NCBI GenBank assembly: GCA_001662425.1
Contig: BDDC01000008.1
Location: 1-64,000, forward strand
Direction: 5' to 3'
DNA: 64,000 bases
Source of the DNA: Chlamydomonas sphaeroides
Taxonomy: Eukaryota; Chlorophyta; Chlorophyceae; Chlamydomonadales; Chlamydomonadaceae
Shown here: positions 45,774-58,963 of the stretch, piece after piece
How the letters are laid out: the number at the start of each line of letters is the position of its first letter
Position numbering within the stretch: the stretch's first letter is position 1
Notes under the pieces: generated by a model
Seen by the model: only the letters and a program-made list of their open reading frames with translations
Told to the model about the DNA's origin: nothing
Database searches by the model: none
Translations under genes and position numbers: made by a program

Positions 45774-46927
45774 CGCAGCGCCTTGTCACAGAATTCAAGT
45801 TGGTTGCGTGGCGGCAGGGACTCTGTGCGGCTCGCAGCTTTGGGATTGGTATCTCCCACGAGAGTTGCCGAACACCACCGCTTGCTGGAGAGTGCCAGGT
45901 GATGAAGAATTGGAAACCTTGCAGGCAAAAACAGGTTAGGTGTGCTTGCCGAAACCCTTGTACGTGCGGCCACAGAAGCACCACGAACCCTGGCCTGTGC
46001 CCTGGCCACGGACCCCTGGTAGGCAGACGACGGCCGCATGCGACGGCGCAACTTTGCACTTGCATTGTTAGCCCCGGCCTCGCATGCATGCTCGCTGACG
46101 GCTACGGCAAGAGGCGTGGTGTTGGCTTCAGGACATGCAGCAGTATATGCAGGGGCCAGTGTGGACCTGGTTCGGCAGCATGGCGCCGCGTAGACGCGAC
46201 AGCCCATCAACCCTCCCTCCCCGTGTCGACTTGCAGCATGTCAGGAAGTGTGCCACTCGCCATGCTGCCACTCACGCCAACGGCGGGGGCGCCGGCCCAG
46301 CGCGAAGCCGCTGCTGCCCGCAGTGCCCGCTCGCCAGCAGCGGAACGTTGCAGCCACCCAGTTACCACGGCCAACGCGTCCTTGTTGTTTACACAGCCAA
46401 CACGAGTCGACCCCATGAAACACGCCTGCTGACGCACAGCTCCCGACTCGCACACGGACCGTGGGGACCCCGGACGCCCAGTCTTGTTTGCGGTGCACCC
46501 AGGCGCCCGCCAGGGCTCACCTCCTGCGCGCCAGCCACCATAACGCGCACACCACGACGCGAGCACAAACAGACGACGAGACCGCACGCACGACCGCACT
46601 ACCGTGCGGCCGTACGACGCTCGTACTTCAGGTCACTGCCTGCTCGCCTCATACCCCGCATGCAACCGACCGCCGGCCACGCGTACGGCACCGTTCTGGT
46701 GACCTGGCGACGGCGCCGCCGGTGCACACGTCGCGCACCTCGATACCCGGATTGCCAACGGAGCGGCGTGGGCGGCCTGCTCATCAACGTCTTAGGCCGC
46801 ACAGGCAGCAATCCGCAACATGGGCGCCTCGGCCGTGCTCCTGTCCCCACATCCCTTTCTCTTTCCTTCCTGCTGGCCACGCCTGCTTGCCTCGTCCCGC
46901 CCTCGGTGGCTGGGTGCCCCCAGGTGC

Positions 46928-47024
46928 CGCAGCCTGAGCCGCATGTACCGCAGCCGCTCCGCGCGCCGCTCCGAGTGCGCAGCGGTATTCGACCTGGACC
47001 CAATGAAGTGGGTGCGCCGAGGGC
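46928..47024 (+). pseudogene. inverted duplicate of the LONRF 75-bp cassette exon
   Basis: The 75 bases at 46933-47007 match the LONRF cassette exon (44335-44409) on the opposite strand, with the same length, a CCGCAG acceptor and a GTGGGT donor in the same positions. The match continues a few bases into both introns (GTGCGCCGAGGGC-like on the right). The frame is intact: SLSRMYRSRSARRSE, then CAAVFDLDPM. No other LONRF exon is seen beside it. It may be a dead copy, or an exon of an unrecognised plus-strand transcript. Confidence 0.65.
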
Positions 47025-48025
47025 CGGCACGCCCCGACCCAGGCAGCCAGCCAGCAACCAGCGTAAGTGCGCGCCCACACGAGCTCCGCCCCCCGCCCTC
47101 AGCAGCCCAACACAGTCCCCTTTGATTGGATAATAATGATATCACGTGTTTCCACCACCGGCGCATGTCCCTTTGGCCAGCGTAGGGACGGACACAAGGT
47201 GAGGCGCACACACTTTGAGGGCGCCTGCTTCGCAGGATCAGCAAGGGATGCCGCCGTACCGGCAACACAGGCAAGCAAGCCGTGCGTGCAGAGGCGCAGG
47301 GACCGCTGTCCCGCGCATCACGGCATGCGCTGCTGCGAATGCTATGCCAGCCGCGCAAGTAAAGGAGCAAGCACAGATATGATCAAGTACGGAGTGCAGA
47401 CCCCGAAGTACAGCAGTACCCGCAGCACGGCAAAGCGATACGCACGTCGTGTCACACCCAGATAGCCCGGCAGCCGAGCGAGCGTCCCCACGGCCGCCGG
47501 CTGCGGCTCACGCCGCATCAGCACCCGCCCCCCTATCGCGCCGCATGCGCAGTGACTGTGGTGCGTGTGCTTGAATCCAGCGCCGACGCACCGCAGCAGC
47601 TACGCGGCGGAGGCTGGGTGCAACCCCAGTCAATCACACACCATGGCTTCGTCTTGCAATGAACGGCACCTCACAGCAGCCCAGCACAGTGCAGACAGCC
47701 GACCCGACAGTAGGGCAGCGGTCCGCTCCGACGGCTCAGTGGCAGTACCCTCCAGCTCTGCCCAACAAGGCCCACAGCCATGCAGACAAACGAGCCTTGC
47801 CTGCCACGTACGGGGGGCCCGCTCGCTCCCGTCGTCCTACACACGGCGGCGCTTGGCGGGTGAGCATGTGCGCTCGTGTCGCGCCGGCTGCAGTATTGGC
47901 GGCCGTACATCCACTACGCATCCCGCCTTGCAATCAAGCAAGATGTCATCGACCTCTTGCCCAGCATGTAACTCCTCGGCACCTCCGGCCAACGAAATCA
48001 GCAGCCCTGCCAGCCCCGCTACAGT

Positions 48026-48550
48026 CCCTGCAACCAAACCCTTTGATGTGAGCCGCACTTACCTGAATCAACCCAGCCACAGCCCCTGCGATCAAGCTTT
48101 GATGTACTTCACTTCATCAACCCAAACCCTTGCAACCAATCCTTGATGAGCTTCTCTGCCTCAACCCACAGCCCCTGCAACCAAGCTTTGACACACTTCC
48201 CTCCCTCCACCCATAGCCCCTGCAACCGAGCCTTGATACACTTCCCTCATTAACCCACAGCCCCTGCAACCAAGCCTTGACACACTTTCCTCCCTCAACT
48301 AATAGCCCCTGCAACCGAGCCTTGATACACTTCCCCTCTTCAACCCACAACCCCTGCGACCGTACCGTAGTATACTTCCCTCATCAACCCAGTGCCCCTG
48401 CAACCGAGACGTAATACAATTGAATCGAGAAAACCCACTGCCCCTGCAAGCAACCGACTCTTGATACACTTGAATCGACCGAATCCACAGCAGCCTGACG
48501 GACCCTGAATGCACTTCCCCTCTTCAACCCATAACCCCTGCAACTGAGCG
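48026..48550. repeat. minisatellite of about 45 bp, about ten copies
   Basis: Units begin CCCCTGCAACCAAGCCTTGA and end in TCAACCCACAG-like sequence. They are 44-46 bases long with many point changes, and one unit is about twice as long. The array sits immediately 3' of the cyclase gene and may lie in its 3' UTR. Stops occur in several frames, so it is not coding. Confidence 0.9.
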
Positions 48551-48731
48551 TCTGGCCAGCAGCAGCTCCTTTAGAACATCGACGTCACCCAACAGCAACC
48601 ATGCCCGCAGGCTCGACGCCCCTGCTGGGCCCTTCTTCCTCACCCTGACTCGCCCCTTATTACGGTGCTTCGCTGAGGCCGCCGGTCCCCGCCGGCGGCC
48701 GGAGCCCCCAACCCCGCCTCAGGCAGCAGGC

Positions 48732-51700
48732 TTAGCCGGCCCGGCGCGACGGCGGCGGGCCCGATACCGAAGATGAACCCGCCGCGAGCGCGATGGCGGC
48801 GCTGCCTCCGCCGGCCCGGCGCGACGGCGGACCTGATACCGACGCCGACGCCGACGCTAGCGCGGAGAGCGTGGCGCTGCCGCCGCCATGCCAGCCCATG
48901 GCACCGCCGACGTCCGGCAGCGTGCCCAGGAGCATCGCACGCTGCTGAGCTCGCCGCGCCGAGGCCACCGCCGCCGCCGCCGCCGCCGCCGTCAAGGCGG
49001 CGGTGCCGGAGTCGGCGGTGCCTTGGGGCTGGGCGTGGTCCTGAGCCCACAGGAAGGTCTGCATGCGGCCTATGCCCTTGACCTCCACTCCGCCGCTGGG
49101 CTGCCAGCCCTCCTCGTCCTCAGCGGGCGGCAGCAGGGCGCGCGTGGCGGCGCTGATGTGGATGGCGCCCGGCCGGCCGGTGCTCTCCTGCGGTGGGGTG
49201 CGGTACGGTACGGTCGGGGCTGAGGGAGGTGGATTGGGCGCAGGCGGCGGCCAGTCTTCGAGGCACCAGGCCGGGGGCGACAGCTGGGCATTTTGCCGGC
49301 CTTGCTCGGCCCCCGGAGGCAGGCGAGACAGGGGCGCTGGACCCTGGCCGCAAGCGACCTCGCGCCGTGTGCCAGCAGGCGGGCGGGCAGGCGTGCTGCT
49401 CAAGGTCGTCGCGAGAACGCGCTTCATGCGCTCTTTTGACCTCACCATACGGCTGGCGGTGTTGACGGTGTCGCCTGCGGACGGCAGAACATGGCAGGGC
49501 AGGGCAGGGCAGGGCGCAAGAGCAGCGCCGGGACTGTCGGCAGGGGATACACTGTTGTTGGAGCAGCCTCCGTCAGGGCGGAGACCACAACATGAGCGGC
49601 AAGCCGCGGCGGACCCCGGCTGCTGCCTCACCGAACAGGCAGAAGCGCGGCATCTTGGTGCCCACCACGCCGCTGGTGGCGGGGCCGCTGTGGATGCCCA
49701 CGCGGACCTGCGATGGGTCGCGGGGAGGAGGGGCACAGGCGTACAAGGGCGGGGTCACCGCGGCACTGCGTCCGGCCACGCGCTGCCTCGCTAGCCATCC
49801 GGCCCAGTGGGTCGGCAGCTACAATGGCAAGCACCGAGGGCGCAAGCAAAGCGCTCCTCGCTCCGCCGTTTGGCCGCGCGCCCCTGGCTGCTGCAGCGCT
49901 CAACTAGCGCTCCCGCCGGCAGCGTGCGCGTGGGCCCCTGCCGTCCAGTTCCCATCGCTCCCTCTCTCCCTCCCTCCCTCCCTTCCACGTCCACACCTGC
50001 ACCGGCTGCCCCGTGTCGGGCATCGCCACCTTGGCCGCCTCCGCCAGCATGGCGCGAGCAAAGTCGACCACCTGAGGCCGCATGGGGCATGCATGGGTCG
50101 CGGGTCGGGCTGGCGGCTCGCCGCATCCCGTGCTTCGCTCGGTACCTATCCATGAAGAGATGACGAGAAAGGTATGTATCACCGATGGTGACCTGCAATA
50201 GCCTGTGATGCTCGGCCATCCTGCTCGTGCGCGGGGCTCGCGGCGCGGCGGTGGCGCGGGCCGGGGCCCAGCAGGACGAGCAGCCGTGGCGGGTGGGGCC
50301 GGAGGATGTGGTGCAACGCCCCTGACCGGCGCCAGTCCCAACACCGTACCGCCTGGCATCCGCAACCATGCAGGTGGCACGGAACCGGCTCACCCGCAGC
50401 GCGTGCAGCGGGTCGTGATCGCCGCCGCTGCGGACGTTGCGGCCGTAGCCGCCGCTGGCGTCGCGTGACACCAGGCCGCCGGCCACCATGTAGCAGTCGC
50501 CTGGAGGGGAGGGGGCGGGAGGGCATGCGGGCAGCATGCAGGGGTTGGGGCAGGGCGCATGCAGCCTAGGGAGCCTGACGGAGCTCGCTGGCTCAAGCGC
50601 AGAGGGGCGGTTTGTGGACCGCGCCGAGTGGGCCCTCGGGGCGGGCCGGCGAGGGAGCGCTTGGAGGCTGGGGACTCCACCCAGGCAGGCGTCCGACCCA
50701 CCGATGGTCTCGACCTTGTACACCGCGAAGATGTCGGTGAGGCTGCACGCGACGGGGCGGACGCGGACGGGCCGTTGGGTTGTGTTGCAACGAGTGCGTG
50801 GCGAGGGCGAGGGCGTTGCGCCGCGGGCGGGTTGGCCTTGTGGCGCGTGCCGGGTGTGGCCACAGCGGACGAAATGTGTGTAGCCTCTGGCTGCGCACAG
50901 CGCTTCTTACCTTCATGCACGGCTACCCCTCGCGCGATGCGTCAATCGCCGCAGCGGCCGCCAGCTGATGCGGTGCATTCGCCGCCCACCCACCCACCCA
51001 CAATCCTTCCAGTTTCAGCTGCCCCACCCCACGTAGCCCCACGTAGCCCCACGTAGCCCCACGTAGCCCCACGTAGCCCCACGTAGCCCCACGTATCCGA
51101 CGCTACTGACCGACCCCACTGGCGGCTCAACACGATTGGCTCGACACGATTGGCCCACAGTCCTTCCACCCCTGCCGGCTCACCCGTCCCAGCGCGTGAA
51201 GAGGCTGTGGAGGAAAGTCATGACCGTGGCTGGCGGCACCTGCATGGGGTGGGGGAGGAGGCGGGAGCGGTCGATGCTTACATGTCTTGGGCGGGATGGG
51301 TAAAACATCTGTAGAAGGGGCACGGGAGGGCGCGGAAGAGGGGCAACAAGGACATGTCGCACATCGCGGGGGCGCGCCGTTTGTGTCGCCTCACCGTCTT
51401 TGACATTTCGGTGAAGCCCTTGATGTCTGTGTCAGCAGGCACAGCAGGGGTGTTTGTTTTGTGAAAAGTGGTAGTAGTGACAGCGGCGGTGTGTGCAAGG
51501 GAGGGGAAGGAGGGAGGAAGGACGGTAAGGGCGGGCGGCATTGAGGGGAGAGGTGCTGAGGGACAGGCAAGCGAGGAAGCGGCTGGGCATGGCAGGGGCC
51601 GAGGCGCGAGGGTTGGAGCGGCGGGCCAGGGCGCCTGAGGGCAAGGCGTCGTATGTTGCGGGCCCCCCCTCCCACCGTGCCCACATCACTCCACTTGCGC

Positions 51701-54700
51701 CCAGCCCTGACCTGCATCACTCAACTTGCGCCCTCCCTCCCCTCCCTTTCCCTCACCCGCGAAGGCCACCGTGATGCAGCCGTGGCTGGTGGCCAGCGCG
51801 GCGGGGTCCTGCAGGGAGCGCAAGGGAGCGCACAGGTGCGCAGGGGGATGCAAGCACACAGCACGGACAGGCTGTTGCAGGCCGCAAGCCCCCCCTGCGG
51901 CTCCACGCAGGGCGCTAGCTGGCCGCCGCCCCCGGCCGCCGCTCCGCACCCACGGCGGCCATGCGGCACCGACGCCGCGCCGCATTAGAGTGCCCAACAT
52001 TGGCAGCCCCGACCATCCAGCACCCAGCCGCCGCCCCCCCCACCCACCAGCATGTGGCGTAGTAGCCCCAGCCCGCCGCCGCCCGCCGCCGCCGCCGCCG
52101 TGTGATGCGCTTGCAGCTCCGGCGCCGGCTCGCGCCCCTGCTGCTGCTGCCGCGCCCGCCGCTCCGCCGCCGCCGCGCGCCTCCTCGCCGCCGTCATGGC
52201 GGTCACCACGTGCAGCGGAAACACGTCCGCCAGCAGCCGGTGCTCCGCCTCTAGCGCCTCCACCAGCGCGGCCTCGGCGCGGACCTGGGGACGGGGCGAG
52301 GGGTTTAGGGGCGAGCGGAAGGGGAGTCGATCCGTGTGTTTATGACACAGGGAAGAAATAGACAGAGTGACACGAACGCGGCGCTTCCAGGGGTTGTAGT
52401 ATGTGTGGCGCTCCAACCGCGGGGACGCCGGGGGGACGGCGCATCCCGCCGGCGGGCGCCGCACGCCAAGCACCTGCCCGCACCTGGCAGGTAGGTCCCC
52501 GTCAACACCGCACCGCCACACGCGCAAAACACACATCGCTGCTCGTCGCCCGCCCCGTCCGCAGCTCCCGCGCCCTCTCTCTTTCTCCGCCCACCTTGCT
52601 GGTCACGTCCGTCTGCACCACCAGCAGCACCGGCCGGTCGCTGGCGGGGTCGGCGCAGGGCCGGACCAGCACCTGGGAGGGAGGATTGGGGGCAGGAGGG
52701 GACAGGCGGCGGGTTTCGCGTGTCAAACACAGTGGCGTGCCGAGGTGGGCCGCATGGCTGCTGCTGGCCTCCAGTGGGGCCGGACCAGCGCCGCACGCGG
52801 AGCTCGTGAGCGGCGAGTGGCAGGGGCGAGGGGAGGATGGGGGCAGGCAGCGTTTGCAGCGCGCGAGGCGCAGGAGCCGGGGGCGGCAAGCGGGAGCGCG
52901 AGCGGGGGTGCATGCGCTCGTGCGGCCGTGGCGCAAGGGGTGGGCGGGTGCGAGGGGCTGGCGCACCGCCGCCCGCGACGACTGCGTGTGGCCGGCGGGG
53001 GACAGGGCGCGAAGGGGGCTCCGGCCCCCTGGTCGCCCTACGCCCTTGGATCACGGCGGGTCAAGCCCGCTGTACCTCTATTTCTACTGTTATTTCTGTG
53101 GCCGGCGGGGGACTAGTCGCAGGCGTCGTACGGGGGCCGCTGCGGACACGTGGCCGCCAGGCGCCTGTGGCCCCGAGCCGAGGTGGGCCCGCATGGAACT
53201 GGGGCAAAGGCGCTCGGTCGGCGGCGGCAGGACCTCAAATCGTCGTCGGCACCCACCAAACCGACCAACCACCCTCCCGACCGTGCAACGGCCTCCGCCT
53301 CACCTCGTGCCATCGCTCCCGCCCAGCCCAGCCGCCGCCGCTCGCTGCGCCCTGCTCGGCGGCGCCGCCAGCCGCGGCTGCGGCGGCCGCCGGCGGAGCT
53401 GGCGGCGGTGCCGGCGGCGGTGCCGGCGGCGGTGCCGGAGCCGTCCGCAGGCGAGGAGGAGGCGGCCGCAGGGGCGGAGGAGTAAGCAGGATGCCGGTGG
53501 GCGCATCACCCGCTGCCCCGCGCTCGCGGCCAGCGGCCGGCGTCGTCGCGCGCTGACGCAGCCTGGACTGCTCCGCCGACATTGACGGTGGCGGCGAAGG
53601 AGTCGCCGAAACCTCCGGGGGCGGAGGCGACGGCGGCGCCATGTGCGACGACCCCGGCGCCGCCGCCGCAGGCTTACCGCTGTGTCCGCCGCTGGCGATG
53701 CCGGCGTTCGACCGCTCCGCCGCGCCGCGCGGGCCTGGGCTGCTGCGCAGTAGGCGCCGCAGCAGGCCACGCAGCTGGCTGCGGCGCTGCGGCGGCTCAG
53801 CCAGCAGGCCTGACGGCGGCGGCGGCCGCAGGACGCCGGCGCTGGCCTCCTCAGCGGCGAGGGCAGCTGGCGGCCCGTCTGCGGCGGCGCCGTCGGCCGG
53901 AGCGGCGGCGTTGCGGTCCAGCAGCTGCTCCCGTCGCCGAGTGCCGACTGGTCCCACCGCGTCCGGGACCAGGGCTCTGCCGCCACCGTCGCCGCGGCCG
54001 CCAGCCAGCGCAGGCGCCTCCGTCGCCTCGCCTGCACCTGCCTCCTGCGGCCCAGGCTGCGGCGCCCGCGGCTCCGGAGGGCAGTCGGGCTTGGTTCCGA
54101 GCAGCGCCTCGCCTCCGCTGCCGCTGTGGCCGCGGCTGCGGCCGGCTGAGAGTCCGGCCCAAGGCGGCGCCTGCCTCCTTGGGGGACCCCCCGTGCGCTC
54201 GAGGGGCGTCGAGACCTCGTCGGCAGCTCGCCGGGCTGGATCGGCCACCACGCTGTCGCCGCCGCCGTCGGAGCGGCCGAGCGAGCTGCGCGGGTGCAGC
54301 GGCGAGCGCCGCACAGCGGCGGCTTCGCAGCCCGGTGGGCCGGCGGCGGCGTCACCGCTGGCGCGGGTCGGGCCGCCGCCCGGCTGCAGCTGCGGGCGTA
54401 CGGCAAGGTGCGGCACGTGAGGCCACGTCAGGCCCCGGGGGAGCACAGGGCCATCCGCCGGCGGGGTGCAGACGGCGGCCCGCTGGCCTCCTCTTCGCCC
54501 GCCCCTGGCCTGGCCTGGCCTGGCCTGGTCCATGCAGACCCGGCCGCCTCCCTTCCGGCCCAACCGCCCGTCCAGGGCTCCCCACAGCCTGTGGGCACTG
54601 CCATGGGGGTACCCCATGCTGCCAGCCACGCGCCGCCCTGGCCATCACCCACCAACCCACCCACCCACCAGCCTACGCCCCGTTCAACATTCCAACCGTC

Positions 54701-56785
54701 CAACCGAACCGCCAACCCACCCACCCATCCACCCACCTGGGCCAGCCGACCAAATGACAGCTCCGTTCCATCGCAGCTGCCCGACACTGGCATCGCCGCC
54801 ACCAGCCCCACGCCCGCAGGCACCAGCCGCGCTGCGCTGGGAGACGGCGGCCGGCGGGCGGCCGGGGACACGGCGCCGCCGCCATCCGTGACGCTGGCGG
54901 CGCCGCCGCCGCCTGCGCCGTGCTCCGTGCTGGGCGCGGTCCCCGCCAGCGCGATCCCAACCCGGCCGGTGGCGGTCCCGAGCAGCGCGGCGCGAGGGCC
55001 CGTCGCCAGAGCTCCCGCCGACGCACAGCGCCGCGGTCCTGCAGCCAAGCCCTCCTGCACGGCCTCCGCCGGCCCCACCACCGGCGCCGGCGCCGTCAGC
55101 GCGCCCTCGCCGCCGCCCTCCACGTCTTCATCCACGTCCTCGCGCAGGCTGAAGCAGCTGCTGCCGCGGCCGCTGCCGCTGGCGGCGCCGCCGTCCAGCG
55201 CCCGACCGCGGCTGGACGGCTGCCGCGGAGCCAGCCGAGCGCCTGTGCTGCCACGGCGGCCCGAGCCGCCGGCCGCTGCCGCCGCCGCCCCCGCCGCCAC
55301 GCGGCCGCCCACGGTGGGAAGGGGCACCGAGCCGCTGGTGCCCCTGCTGGTTCCGGTGCCCGTGCCGGTGCCGGCCCCAGTGCCGGTGCCGGTGCCGGCA
55401 CTGCCGTCGGTACTGATGGATCGACGGTGCAGTCGCGGCACCCAGGAGGAGCCCGCGATGTGTGCCGGCGCTGCAGCCGGCGGCGGCGCCGCGGCGGCGT
55501 CGGCGATGACGCATGACGGCGCGGTGGACGCCGCACCGAACAGCGCCGACGCCGCGTCGCCGTAGCTTGCCAGCGCCGCCGCGGCCGCGGCCGCCGTCGC
55601 CGCCGCCGTCATCGCCGCTGCTGCCGTGGCTGCGTCCGTGTTGGCTGCGACGGCGGTGGTGGGGGCGGCACCGTCTGGCCAGGAGGGCGTGGAGGAGGTC
55701 AGGAGCGAGCCCCGACGGCTGGGGCGCGAGGCGCGTGGCCCGGTGGCGGACCCCAGGTTGAGGCGAGGCTGGTCGCGGGCTGGTGCCGCGGCAGGAGCGC
55801 GCAGCACCCTGAAGACGGGTCCAGCGCCGCTCGGTGCTTCCAGCGCAGCGGCCTCTGCGGCGGCGGCTGGTGCCGAGCCCAGGCCCGGGGCTGGACCGAA
55901 GCCGCCGGCCTCAGCCTGCGATGCGGCTGGAGTTGCGGCAGGGTCGGCGTCTGGGGCCACGAGGCCTTCGGGCGGCAGCCGCAGCAGCTCCAACGAGAAG
56001 TGCATGTCGGAGGAGGAGTCGTGCAGCCTGCCGGTGGTGCCCGTGTCGGTGGCGACTGCGGGCAGCAGCAGGCGGGGCGCAGCAGCCGTGAGCTGGCGGG
56101 GCCCTGTGGGCGCCATGCGCGCGCTCTGGCGCACTCGCCGGGCCCCCACCTCGGTCGCCAGCGTTGCGCCCCGCCAAAAGGCGCCCGCGCCGTCCAAGCT
56201 GCCCACCGTTTCCCCCCAACACAAGTCAGCCTCCACCACCCTCGCAGCCACGGCAGCCAACGCACCCGTCCATGCACACGCGCATGCCCCCACATGCCCC
56301 CACATGCCCCCGCTGCACCGCCAGCGCCCCCGTACGGACCCTGGGCTCACCCAGCGCGCCCAGGAGCTGCTGCTGGCTCAGCTCCAGGCCCGAGCCGCCG
56401 GACTGGTTGGTGTCGGTGCGGGGCCCCGAGCTGACAGACAGCCGCGACTGCGACTGCGGCAGCGACGCAGCCGGCGGTGGGGGCACCGAGGCCAGGAGTC
56501 CGCCGCCGCCGCCGCCGCTGCCCCGCGCCCGGCTGGCTTGGGCTGAGGGAAGGTGAGGCAGCACGCCGGGTGCCGGCGGCCCCGCAGGCGACCGGATGAC
56601 GGGTGCTGCCGCTGCGTCCATAGGCGCATTCGCAGCCAGGCCCGGCGGGCGCAGGTCCCTGGCCGCTGTGGACGGCGGCCTGCCGCCTGGGGCTGGGCTG
56701 CCAGCGGCTCGCCCCAGGCGCGGAGTGGAGCCGGTGGCGGCGGCACCTGCTCCGCCACCGAGCACGGCGCCGCCGAGGCGCGTGG

Positions 56786-56816
<31 letters not shown>

Positions 56817-58891
56817 GGCGGCGGCTGCTCGGGCCGGGGGCGACAGCAGCGGCCACGCGAAGGGTTCGCCGCCGCCGCCGGCCACATCCGCTTCGCCGCC
56901 ACCGAGCACGGCGTCGCCCGGGGGCCACGGCCGCCTGCTCATGACGCTCCGCCGCATGGCCTGCAGCAGCTCCTGCCGCTGCTGCCGCGCCGCGTCGGCG
57001 TGCTGGCTGCGCCGCCGCTGCCGCAGCGCCGCCGCGCTCTCGGCGGCCGCGGCCGCGGCGTACGCACCGGCCAGCCTGGGCGCATCGGCGGTCGAGCCCA
57101 GGCTCTGGGCCGGGACCCGGCGGCTGGCCCGTCTGGCCCGGCTGCTGCGGCTGGCCCGGCCCAGGGCCGAGGTAAGCAGCGCCGCGTGGGCGCTGGTCCG
57201 GCCCCGGGACGAGGAGGTGGAGGGTGGCGCGTGGGCTGGCCGGCAGAGCGCGTCCCGCTGCGGCCATGGCTCCAGGGTGCCGGCGGAGGCGTCGCCGGGG
57301 GGCAGCAGCAGCGCGGCGGCTAGCGAGCTGGCCGAGGCGGCCGAGGCGAAGAGGCCGGCGAGCGTGTCGAGCGCGGAGGCGCGGGTGTCCAGCGCCGACG
57401 CGTGGGGGCTGGCGTGCGGCGATGAGGAGGCGGGCTCCTCCACGTGGGGCGACATGCGCACCACGCCGCGCCACTCCTGGGAGGGCGGGGCCGCGGGGCA
57501 GCACGGCAAGGGGTCCGCCTCCCATGCCGTCCGCCGGGAGGGCCGCCCATACGGGCGCCCACGCGCCACTCTACCCGGGGCGCGCTGTGCAGCGTGTGGG
57601 GTTATGTTGCAAGCAACGAACACCTGATCGGGCTCGGGCCCAACTGCGGCCGCTACTCGGCAACGGCCCCTCCGCTCACCTGGCCGGCTGCCACCGCGCG
57701 CATCGCCGCCTCCAGCTGCCCCGGGTCGCCCGCAAACAGCCGCCGCAGCGGCGGCACGCCGAGACCCGCCAGCGAGCCCGCGGCGCCCGTGGCCCAAGAG
57801 ACGCCGCCCACCAGACTGGACCCCGTCCGGCCGACGGCGCCGCCTCCGCCGCCGCCGCCTCCGCCGCCGCCTCCGCTGCCGAGCTCATCTGGCGCCGCCG
57901 CAGCCGAGGGCGGCGGCTGGATCTGGGGCTGCCAGCGAGGGGTGGCGGTCCAGGTGCTGGACAGCGAGCGGCGGGGGCCCTGGGGCGCCTCGGGCTGGGG
58001 CGGCGCCTGGGCCGGAGCCGCGCGCGCGTGCGGCCCGTACAGCGCGGCCTGGGTGAGGCCGGTGGCCGCGTGCGGGGATGGGGGGAGGAAGCCGGCGAGG
58101 CGCTGCCAGGTCTGTGGGTGCTGGCTGGCGGATGGAGGCGGGTTGGCGCCGGTGGCGGGCGCCGCAGCTGCGGGCTCCTGGGCGACGGGGTGGTAGCCCA
58201 TGAATGCGATGGAGGCGCGGTTCTGGTGCAGCACGTTGCTGGGGGCAAGGTGGCGAGTGGAGGGAAGCGCGGGGCGTGCATGTGAGTTGATGTGCATCCG
58301 AGCGGCGGAGCGTGGTGGGGCAGGCAGCGACGGTGCCGGCATGAGGGTGAGGGTGCCGCACCCACCCACCCACCCGCGCATGTCGAACAGGGTGACCATG
58401 GAGGGGATGGCGGAGGTGACCAGGTTGTCCCTCTGCCAGGGGGGGCCAGGGCCACCGGGGAGGGGAGGGCGAGGAGCAGGTCGATCGGCGGGAGCGGCCC
58501 GGACCACGATCGCGGGAGGGTCCGGTGGGCAGCGCGAGAGGGAAGCGCGCAGGGAGCGCAGGGGCAAGGCATTGGGTGGGGACGCAGCGGGGGGCGGCGA
58601 GCGTGGCTGCGCCCGGGCTGCAGCCGCCCAGTCTGCCGCCCGCATGCCGCTGCCCACGCGCACCTGCAGCCGTGCCGCCAGCTCCCTGCCCTCGTACGGG
58701 GCGTCAAGCTCCAGCAGCATGGCAGGCAGCGGCCCGGGCCCCGGGGCCGCAGCGGCGCCGGGGCCGGGCCCGGGGCCGCAGCGGTAGGCAAAGGGCGTCA
58801 TCTGCACGCAGAGGGCACACAGAGGCGTCGCGGGCAGCCGTGCCGCACAGCCCGGCGGCGCGGAGCAGGGCCGCGCTGCGAATGCGGGCCG

Positions 58892-58963
<72 letters not shown>

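Larger units (their letters stand above)
45774..48731. other. intergenic region with inverted exon copy and minisatellite
   Basis: Lies between the 5' end of LONRF and the 3' end of the cyclase gene. It holds the LONRF promoter, an inverted copy of the 75-bp LONRF cassette exon, and a long minisatellite near the cyclase stop. A short minus-strand frame at 47342-47524 has a hydrophobic stretch (LLYFGVCTPYLIISVLAPLL), but nothing else supports it as a gene. Confidence 0.5.

Noticed and set aside
47342..47524. Small minus-strand protein with a hydrophobic stretch
   Set aside because: It is short and in sequence without the local codon bias. A hydrophobic run alone is not enough to call a gene.
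48026..48550. Regularly spaced repeats as a CRISPR array
   Set aside because: The units are contiguous without unique spacers, the repeats are diverged, there are no cas genes, and the genome is eukaryotic.
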